This document shows positions 5,397 through 10,898 of a stretch of 10,898 bases of DNA, one piece after another. Origin of the DNA: Bacillota bacterium (GTDB taxonomy: Bacteria; Bacillota; Dehalobacteriia; UBA4068; UBA4997); the NCBI GenBank assembly GCA_017398165.1, contig JAFQHB010000079.1:1-10898 (forward strand), given 5' to 3'. The notes beneath the pieces are model-generated. The model searched no databases. It saw only the letters and a list, made by a program, of their open reading frames with translations, and was not told where the DNA came from. Position 1 is the stretch's first letter; each line of letters begins with the position of its first letter. A program made the translations under genes and the position numbers.

Positions 5397-6974
5397 ATGG
5401 AGCCGAAAAAACTTATCGAATTTCGTGATATCGTAAAAAACTTTGATGGTCAGATAGTACTGAAAGGTATCAATTTGGATATTTGCGAGAATGAATTTGT
5501 CACCCTGCTGGGCCCCAGCGGCTGCGGCAAGACGACACTGCTGCGTATCCTCGGCGGCTTTCTGGAGGCTGATGAGGGCAAGGTGATATTCGACGGCGAG
5601 GAGATCAGCCACAAGCCCCCCTATGAGCGCGAGCTGAATACCGTTTTCCAGAAATACGCCCTCTTTCCTCATCTCAGCGTATACGAGAATATCGCCTTTG
5701 GCCTGAAGATCAAGAAAATGAGTAAAGACGTCATCGACCAAAAGGTAATGAAGATGCTCAAGCTCATCGGTCTGGAGGGCTACGAGAATAAAAACACCAC
5801 TCTGCTTTCGGGCGGCCAGCAGCAGCGCGTCGCCATCGCCCGCGCTCTGGTCAATGAGCCGAAAGTCCTGCTGCTGGACGAGCCTCTGGCAGCGCTCGAC
5901 CTGAAGCTGCGCCAGGAAATGCAGTATGAGCTGAAACGCATCCAGCAGGAGGTCGGCATCACCTTTATCTTCGTCACCCACGATCAGGAGGAAGCCCTCA
6001 CCATGTCGGACAAGATCGTGGTAATGAAAAGCGGCGAGATCCAGCAGGTCGGCACCCCGGAGGAAATCTACAACGAGCCGGCCAACCGCTACGTCGCCGG
6101 CTTCATCGGCGAGAGCAACATACTGCCCGGCGTGATGCTGGAGGATTACAAAGTCCGCTTTGACGATATCACATTCGATTGCGTTGATTTCGGCTTCAAG
6201 CCTAATGAGAACGTCGATGTCGTCATCCGGCCGGAGGATATCGATATCGTAGCCCCGGATCAGGGCAAAATGAGCGGCGAGGTGCTGAGTGTCCTCTTCA
6301 AAGGTGTGCACTACGAGATCATCGTCGAGACCGTCCCCGGCACCAGCGTCACCGTCAATATGCGGGTCATCCGCAAAAACGACGTCACCAGCGAAAACGG
6401 CAAAGAAAAGATCAGCGCCAATAATTTCTACGTCGATGTAGAGGAAGTAGAAGAAATGGACGATAAAGAGATCATCGCCCGCTCCAATGCCCAGGCGTGG
6501 GATCCCGAGACTGACGAATACATCTCTATCGCCAAGATCGAATATGACCTGAAAGAAGATCTGGGCGAATACCCGGTGCGTTTTGCCACCGCTAACGGCA
6601 CCACCATTGAGCGTACCGCCATCGTCGTCAACCAGCCTTTCATCAAGAATGAAAAAGCCAACGAAGCCGTTATGGCTTTTAACTTCAGCAAAACGGTAGA
6701 CGAGATACTGGAATCCCAGGCTCTCGATACCGACCTCAAGACCTGGGCCAACGCCCAGGGCTGGAAACTCAGCAACGAGGAAGAAAGCGTCGATATCAGC
6801 GTCGACTATGATTTCGAGCCGGAGGATGTCAAAGAAGGCATCTATAAGATTACCTTCTCCACCACCGGCCGGGAATTCAAGATCCACACCACTGATTATT
6901 CCGAAGTCGGCCGGGAGGTCGGCCTGACTTTCTTCCCCGAGGACATCCACGTGATGTCGCGGATGATCTTCTGA
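5397..6974 (+). CDS. potA: Polyamine ABC transporter ATPase with an unusual insertion in the TOBE domain
   Basis: PotA powers spermidine/putrescine import from the cytoplasmic side. The ATPase domain (about 6-240) is complete: Walker A GPSGCGKTT (39-47), Q-loop Q85, LSGGQ (137-141), Walker B VLLLDEP (157-163), D-loop ALD (166-168) and H-loop H195. The C-terminal TOBE domain begins near 268 with VDVVIRPEDIDIV and GVHYEIIVET. It resumes near 490 with GREFKIHTTD and EVGLTFFPEDIHVM. Between them lie about 175 residues (about 313-489, bases 6333-6863) absent from E. coli PotA (378 residues against 525 here). The insert is acidic and beta-rich; residues 380-412, including IEYDLKEDLGEYPVRF, resemble a bacterial Ig-like fold (inference). 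AAAGGAGA lies 6 bases before the ATG. The gene ends in tandem stops TGA TAA, 16 bases before potB. Confidence 0.93.
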   Translation: MEPKKLIEFRDIVKNFDGQIVLKGINLDICENEFVTLLGPSGCGKTTLLRILGGFLEADEGKVIFDGEEISHKPPYERELNTVFQKYALFPHLSVYENIAFGLKIKKMSKDVIDQKVMKMLKLIGLEGYENKNTTLLSGGQQQRVAIARALVNEPKVLLLDEPLAALDLKLRQEMQYELKRIQQEVGITFIFVTHDQEEALTMSDKIVVMKSGEIQQVGTPEEIYNEPANRYVAGFIGESNILPGVMLEDYKVRFDDITFDCVDFGFKPNENVDVVIRPEDIDIVAPDQGKMSGEVLSVLFKGVHYEIIVETVPGTSVTVNMRVIRKNDVTSENGKEKISANNFYVDVEEVEEMDDKEIIARSNAQAWDPETDEYISIAKIEYDLKEDLGEYPVRFATANGTTIERTAIVVNQPFIKNEKANEAVMAFNFSKTVDEILESQALDTDLKTWANAQGWKLSNEEESVDISVDYDFEPEDVKEGIYKITFSTTGREFKIHTTDYSEVGREVGLTFFPEDIHVMSRMIF

Positions 6975-6990
6975 TAAAGGAGGGGCGCCA

Positions 6991-7827
6991 ATGAAACGCT
7001 TTTCGCAATTAGCGATACCTTATATCATCTGGGCGGCATTGATGCTCATCCTCCCGATGCTGCTGATCGCCCTCTATTCCATCACCGAACACGGCAACAG
7101 CATTATCTCTTTCTCGATCACGCCGGAGCATTACATAAAGTTCTTTACCGACCCTGATTTTCTGATAATCCTGTGGCGCTCTATCTGGATCGCCATCAAG
7201 ACTACCGTTATCTGCCTGCTGCTCGGCTACCCGATAGCCTATTTCATCGCCCGCAGCCGCGAAAAGCTGCAAAACCTGCTGGTGCTGGCCATCACCATCC
7301 CGATGTGGATCAATATGCTGGTACGCACCTACGCCTGGATAGGCCTGCTCAGCGAGGGCGGCCCCATCCAGCAGATACTGGCATTCTTCGGCCTGGGCGA
7401 GGTCGAGCTGCTCTACACCGAGGCGGCGGTGCTGCTGGGTATGGTCTATAACTTCCTGCCCTTTATGATACTGCAGATCAATACATCGCTCTGCAAGATG
7501 GATAATTCCCTGCTGGAGGCCAGCGCCGATCTGGGCGCCGACCCGCTGCATACCTTTATGCGCGTCACGCTGCCGCTCTCGCTGCCCGGCGTCATCAACG
7601 GCATCACACTGGTGTTCCTGCCGGCCGTCAGCTCATTCTTTATCCCCAAGCTGCTAGGCGGCGGTCAGTACTTCCTGATCGGCAACCTGATCGAAAACCA
7701 GTTCATCACCGCCGGCGAATGGAACTTCGGCAGCGCTATTTCGATGATTATGGCCATCATTATGATGCTGCTGATGATGACTATGCGTAAGGTCGAGATC
7801 CGCAACCAGGGCGGAAAGGAGGACTGA
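6991..7827 (+). CDS. potB: Polyamine ABC transporter permease PotB
   Basis: This 278-residue inner-membrane permease forms a heterodimer with the PotC half of the next gene. Hydrophobic segments suggest six helices at about 8-30, 60-84, 95-118, 142-164, 198-219 and 246-266. The cytoplasmic EAA loop that docks on the ATPase is at about 171-200 (LLEASADLGADPLHTFMRVT, with E176 and G182), followed by LPLSLPG. The HYIKFF and N-terminal region match PotB/HisM-type polyamine permeases. AAAGGAGG sits about 8 bases before the ATG. Its stop codon is 2 bases before the potCD start, indicating coupled translation. Confidence 0.94.
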   Translation: MKRFSQLAIPYIIWAALMLILPMLLIALYSITEHGNSIISFSITPEHYIKFFTDPDFLIILWRSIWIAIKTTVICLLLGYPIAYFIARSREKLQNLLVLAITIPMWINMLVRTYAWIGLLSEGGPIQQILAFFGLGEVELLYTEAAVLLGMVYNFLPFMILQINTSLCKMDNSLLEASADLGADPLHTFMRVTLPLSLPGVINGITLVFLPAVSSFFIPKLLGGGQYFLIGNLIENQFITAGEWNFGSAISMIMAIIMMLLMMTMRKVEIRNQGGKED

Positions 7828-7829
7828 TC

Positions 7830-9728
7830 ATGCTCAGGAAAAATTCCCGCCCCATCGGCAAAATACTGATGGTGCTGATGCTCATTTTCTTTTACCTGCC
7901 GATACTTTATATGATCGTTTTCTCCTTTAATGACAGCAAATCGCTGACCGGCTTTACCGGCTTTTCGCTGCGCTGGTATCAGCATATGCTGGAATCCCGC
8001 GATATGATGGAGGCTCTATATACCACCTTTGGCGTTGCCCTGGCCGCCACGCTGATATCCACCGTAGTCGGTACGATATCCGCCATCGGCCTCAGCCGAT
8101 CCAAAAAGATCGTCCGGGATCTGCTGACGCAGGTAAACAACCTGCCACTGATGAACCCGGAGATCGTCACTGCCATCGGCTTTATGCTGCTTTTCATCAC
8201 TTTCCGGGTAGAAAAAGGCTATGCCACTATGCTGCTGGCACATATCGCCTTTTGTATCCCCTACGTTATGCTCTCGGTGATGCCCAAGATCCGCTCGCTC
8301 GACCCGAATCTGGCCGATGCGGCGATGGATCTCGGCGCTACCCCCTGGCAGGCACTCACCAAGGTCATCATCCCGCAGATCACTCCCGGTATCATCTCCG
8401 GCGCGCTGATCGCATTCACTATGTCGGTCGATGATTTCATCATTTCTTATTTCGTCACCGGCAGCGGCGTCAAAAACCTGAGCATTATGGTATATACCAT
8501 GAGCAAACGCGTCAACCCCAGTATCAACGCCGTATCCACACTGATGGTAGTTATCATCACCATCGTGCTGCTGATTATCAATCTGGCTCCCGGCTTCATC
8601 GCCAAACGCCAGCGCGCAGCCGAGATCACCAAACGCAAAATGGTATTGCCCGCCACACTGACACTGGCAGTCGTAGTGGTTGGCGCAATCACGGTATCCG
8701 GTCTCGGCGCCAGGCCCTCTGCCCTGCCATACGCCGGGCAGACGCTCTACCTCTACAACTGGGGTGAATATACCGGCGAGAATATCCTGCAGGATTTTGA
8801 GGCTGCCACCGGGGCAACGGTGGTGATGGAGAATTTTGACTCCAACGAGCAAATGTATATCAAAGTCGCCAACGGCGAGGCCTACGATATTCTGGTGCCC
8901 AGTGATTATATGATCCAACGGCTGATCAGCGAGGGTCTGCTGCAAGAGCTGGATCATTCCAAACTCAACTGTATGGACGACCTGACGGAAGCCGTCATCG
9001 GCCTGCCCTATGACGTCAATAACGATTACTCGGTCCCCTACTTCTGGGGCAGCGTCGGTATCGTATATGATAAAACCAAGGTAAGCCTGGAGGATCTCGA
9101 GGCTGAGGGCTACAATATCTTCCTGGATGAGAAATACCGCGGCGATATCTACCTGTACGATTCCGAGCGGGATTCCTTTATGATGGCGCTGAAAGCTCTC
9201 GGCTACTCGATGAACACCGAGGACCCGGACGAGCTGCAGGCCGCCTATGATTGGCTGGTACAATGCGTTGAAACGATGAAACCCGAGATCGTTACCGACG
9301 AGATCATCGATAATATGGCGCAGGGGCGCAAAGCTATGGGTCTGATATACTCCGGCGATGCCGCCTACGTGATGAGCGAGAACGAAAATATGGGCTTTTA
9401 CATGCCGGAGGGCGGCACGAATCTGTGGTCTGATGCTATGGTCATCCCGGCCAACGCCAAAAATCCCGATCTGGCGCACGAATTCATCAACTTCGCCAGC
9501 GATTATGACGGCGCTTATGATAATTCCAGCTATGTCGGCTATACATCGCCCAATCAGCAGGTAATGGCTGATCTTTCCGGTGAGGGCGGCGATTTCGAGG
9601 GCATCAACGCCTATCTGCCCCGCACCGATAATCCCAATGACGAAGTATTCGTCTTTAATGATGCCACCCGCAAGATCATCAGCAATCTGTGGAGCAAGGT
9701 AAAGATCGCAGCCAGCAACGCCAACTAA
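7830..9728 (+). CDS. potCD: Fused polyamine permease PotC and substrate-binding protein PotD
   Basis: The 632-residue protein joins two normally separate components in one uninterrupted frame. Residues 1-265 are PotC: six predicted helices and an EAA loop (LADAAMDLGATPWQALTKVI, 161-180) followed by PQITPGI. Residues 271-290 form a seventh helix, which would carry the chain across the membrane. Residues 304-628 are PotD, beginning LYLYNWGEY. The binding pocket keeps W311, E313, Y314, D444, W533 and D535 (compared with E. coli PotD W34, E36, Y37, D168, W255, D257), but the position of W229 is Y507 in LIYSGDAAYV. PotD therefore appears tethered on the outer face next to its own permease. No lipobox cysteine is present, as expected if the helix is the anchor; cleavage near VSGLGA cannot be excluded. 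Such fusions are known in some other bacteria. AAAGGAGG overlaps the end of potB. Confidence 0.94.
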   Translation: MLRKNSRPIGKILMVLMLIFFYLPILYMIVFSFNDSKSLTGFTGFSLRWYQHMLESRDMMEALYTTFGVALAATLISTVVGTISAIGLSRSKKIVRDLLTQVNNLPLMNPEIVTAIGFMLLFITFRVEKGYATMLLAHIAFCIPYVMLSVMPKIRSLDPNLADAAMDLGATPWQALTKVIIPQITPGIISGALIAFTMSVDDFIISYFVTGSGVKNLSIMVYTMSKRVNPSINAVSTLMVVIITIVLLIINLAPGFIAKRQRAAEITKRKMVLPATLTLAVVVVGAITVSGLGARPSALPYAGQTLYLYNWGEYTGENILQDFEAATGATVVMENFDSNEQMYIKVANGEAYDILVPSDYMIQRLISEGLLQELDHSKLNCMDDLTEAVIGLPYDVNNDYSVPYFWGSVGIVYDKTKVSLEDLEAEGYNIFLDEKYRGDIYLYDSERDSFMMALKALGYSMNTEDPDELQAAYDWLVQCVETMKPEIVTDEIIDNMAQGRKAMGLIYSGDAAYVMSENENMGFYMPEGGTNLWSDAMVIPANAKNPDLAHEFINFASDYDGAYDNSSYVGYTSPNQQVMADLSGEGGDFEGINAYLPRTDNPNDEVFVFNDATRKIISNLWSKVKIAASNAN

Positions 9729-9733
9729 ACACA

Positions 9734-9777
9734 AACCGAGCCCCAGGGAGATCCTCCACAAGGCTCGGTTTTCTTAT
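9734..9777 (+). terminator. Terminator of the pot operon, probably bidirectional
   Basis: AACCGAGCC (9734-9742) pairs perfectly with GGCTCGGTT (9762-9770), followed by TTCTT, starting 5 bases after the potCD stop. The loop holds a second small stem (GGAG/CTCC). On the minus strand the same stem follows the last small membrane protein gene directly and is followed by TGTGTTT, so it probably ends both converging operons. Its plus-strand U tail overlaps the stop codon of the converging gene at 9774-9776. Confidence 0.88.
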
Positions 9778-10115
9778 GCTATCAATCTGTAAAAGCAGAA
9801 GCGCACCACCATCTGCAGCAATATCTGAACCAGGGCTATCGGTACGAGCAACTGCATCTCAAACGAATCAAACCCGACCAGCACGGCATAGAGCAGCATA
9901 TCAATACAGCGCAGCAGCCAGAATTGCCGCCAGCTCAGCATATTCGCCGTACACCCGGCCAGCAGCAGCGGGATGAGCAAAAAGATCAGCACCAGCCCGA
10001 TACCCAGCGCAAAAGATACGCCTTCCAGCCAGTTATCCGATAAAAAATACCACGACCGCAGCCACAGCCACGAATACGGCAGCGCATACAGAGCTATCAG
10101 CAGTCTGCTTGCCAT
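9774..10115 (-). CDS. Small multi-helix membrane protein of unknown function, array copy 3 (last)
   Basis: I do not recognise this 113-residue family. It starts MASRLLIALYALPYSWLWL and has hydrophobic stretches at about 5-24, 35-54, 65-82 and 88-105. The loop between helices 2 and 3 has LSWRQFWLLRC, and the end reads VRFCFYRL. Conserved tryptophans and positive residues at the loops suggest an integral cytoplasmic-membrane protein. It is a close paralog of the 10504-10896 gene, sharing uninterrupted stretches such as LIALYALPYSWLWL, MLSWRQFWLLRC and LVGFDSFEM. Compared with that copy it lacks two 5-residue stretches in the third and fourth helices and the acidic tail. AAGGAG lies 9 bases before the ATG. 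It is last in the minus-strand array and runs into the shared terminator. Confidence 0.8.
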   Translation of the reverse strand: MASRLLIALYALPYSWLWLRSWYFLSDNWLEGVSFALGIGLVLIFLLIPLLLAGCTANMLSWRQFWLLRCIDMLLYAVLVGFDSFEMQLLVPIALVQILLQMVVRFCFYRLIA

Positions 10116-10140
10116 ATACTGTCACTCCTTCCCGGGATCA

Positions 10141-10497
10141 TCAAACAGCCTCGCGATAGCAAAATCTAACTATCGCCTGCAGCGCCAGCAACAGCAGCCA
10201 AAGCACCACCAAACCAAATGTAAAGCCCCACCGGCAGCCTATTAAATACGATACCAGCAGCGAACCAACATTCAGCAGGAGGAACATACGCCGGCTCAGC
10301 ACAGCAACCGTCCGCCGTGCCAGCAGCAGTATGGCAAAGCCGACCAGCAATATACCCGCCGACCCCCAAATAAAGGCAGTATACTCACCAATACCCAGCA
10401 ATTTCCGCATAGCAGGATCCAGTGCCATATGCGACGCCTGCAGCCACAGCCACGAATACGGCAGCATATGCAGACCTGTCAACAGCCTGTTTGCCAT
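10141..10497 (-). CDS. Small multi-helix membrane protein of unknown function, array copy 2 (diverged core)
   Basis: The 118-residue protein starts MANRLLTGLHMLPYSWLWLQ and ends ALQAIVRFCYREAV, so both ends match the neighbouring family members. The middle (about 21-100) is very different: charged AMRKLLGIGEY, then helices at about 42-60, 71-88 and 91-112. A faint match remains in LLLARRTVAVLSRRMFLLL, which aligns with the LSWRQFWLL segment of the other copies, so it is a true homolog and not just two borrowed ends. AAGGAG is 9 bases upstream of the ATG, and the gene starts 7 bases after copy 1 stops and ends 25 bases before copy 3 begins, so the array is one transcript. Function unknown. Confidence 0.75.
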   Translation of the reverse strand: MANRLLTGLHMLPYSWLWLQASHMALDPAMRKLLGIGEYTAFIWGSAGILLVGFAILLLARRTVAVLSRRMFLLLNVGSLLVSYLIGCRWGFTFGLVVLWLLLLALQAIVRFCYREAV

Positions 10498-10503
10498 CCA
10501 CTA

Positions 10504-10896
10504 TCACTCCTTCATAATATCATCATCGACCAGCCTGAGATAACAAAATCTCACTGTCGCCTGCAGCAGAACCGGCACCAAAGCTATTGGCACAAGCAAT
10601 ATCAGCGCGAATAATATCATCTCAAAAGAATCAAACCCGACCAGCACGACATAGGCCAGCACAGCATAAATCAGCACATCCACGCAGCGCAGCAGCCAGA
10701 ATTGCCGCCAGCTCAGCATCTTCGCCGTATACCCGGCCAGCAGCAGCGGTATAAGCAGCAAGAGCAGCACCAGCCCGATACCCAGCACAAAAAAGACGTC
10801 TTCATACAGCCAGTGAAGCGATAAAAAATACCACGCCTGCAGCCACAGCCACGAATACGGCAGCGCATACAGAGCTATCAGCAGCTTGTTTGCCAT
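10504..10896 (-). CDS. Small multi-helix membrane protein of unknown function, array copy 1 (longest)
   Basis: This 130-residue member starts MANKLLIALYALPYSWLWLQ and has predicted helices at about 5-24, 34-55, 66-87 and 93-117. It carries MLSWRQFWLLRC (60-71), LVGFDSFEM (85-93) and VRFCYLRL near the end, followed by an acidic tail VDDDIMKE found in no other copy. The start at 10896 is set by alignment with the other two copies; its ribosome binding site lies beyond the window edge. The final codons and the downstream AAGGAG of copy 2 overlap closely. Whether more copies lie to the right cannot be seen. I know of no family with these motifs; a structural or biofilm-related role would be a guess. 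Confidence 0.8.
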   Translation of the reverse strand: MANKLLIALYALPYSWLWLQAWYFLSLHWLYEDVFFVLGIGLVLLLLLIPLLLAGYTAKMLSWRQFWLLRCVDVLIYAVLAYVVLVGFDSFEMILFALILLVPIALVPVLLQATVRFCYLRLVDDDIMKE

Positions 10897-10898
10897 AT

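Larger units (their letters stand above)
9774..10896 (-). repeat. Tandem three-copy gene array
   Basis: The three genes have the same order of motifs, the same ribosome binding region (AAGGAGTGA, then T/C-AGT before the ATG) and near-identical DNA at their 5' ends. Copies 1 and 3 share an uninterrupted 46-base identical run (10839-10884 and 10058-10103). Copies 1 and 2 share a run of about 32 bases just inside the gene start (around 10833-10865 and 10434-10465). Identity that includes silent positions points to recent duplication or gene conversion. Confidence 0.8.

Noticed and set aside
5361..6950. 529-codon open frame on the minus strand opposite potA
   Set aside because: Antisense shadow of a fully motif-supported ATPase; composition is Asp/Leu/Ile-rich without a fold, and no ribosome binding site supports it.
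8620..8760. Separate potD gene with its own start
   Set aside because: The frame continues without a stop from PotC through the seventh helix into PotD, and no ribosome binding site with a start codon precedes the PotD part.
8016..9761. 581-codon open frame on the minus strand opposite potCD
   Set aside because: Antisense shadow; it crosses the terminator and has no recognisable domain.
9774..10896. CRISPR-like or simple-repeat reading of the CAGC-rich right end
   Set aside because: The repeated words come from shared codons of leucine-rich paralogous membrane proteins; there is no regular repeat-spacer pattern.

Overview
The window reads as ordinary bacterial chromosome of moderate GC content with strong AAGGAG-type ribosome binding sites. 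It probably comes from an anaerobic member of the Bacillota; a Negativicutes or Clostridia relative would fit, but this is an inference from gene style and no marker in the window settles it. Reading left to right there are four blocks: the start of ispE (minus strand, running off the left edge), a branched-chain amino acid operon ilvD-ilvN-ilvB (minus), a polyamine uptake operon of an XRE-cupin regulator plus potA-potB-potCD (plus), and a tandem array of three related small membrane proteins of unknown function (minus, reaching the right edge).

The ilv operon supplies the acetohydroxyacid synthase large and small subunits and dihydroxyacid dehydratase. The reductoisomerase ilvC is not in the window. 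ilvB ends in a hairpin terminator that separates it from ispE. The 420-base gap between ilvD and the regulator is a divergent control region. On the ilvD side it holds a weak extended -10 promoter, an 11-bp perfect inverted repeat that would form the 5' end of the transcript, a tandem TTACTGTAA repeat and a hairpin just before the ribosome binding site. On the regulator side it holds a good sigma-A type promoter followed by a 19-bp direct repeat spaced exactly 40 bp.

The polyamine block is compact, with gaps of 2 to 32 bases. The regulator resembles PuuR (helix-turn-helix plus cupin). PotA carries about 175 extra residues inside its C-terminal TOBE domain. PotC and PotD are one protein: six permease helices, a seventh helix, then the spermidine/putrescine-binding domain. 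A terminator that probably works in both directions closes this operon and also the converging small-protein array.

The right-hand array (three genes of 113, 118 and 130 codons) is the least explained part. All three share an N-terminal LPYSWLWL motif, a C-terminal VRFC motif and the same ribosome binding region. The outer two are close copies with in-frame length changes. The middle one matches its neighbour almost base for base at both ends but has a strongly diverged core. The array may continue past the right edge.
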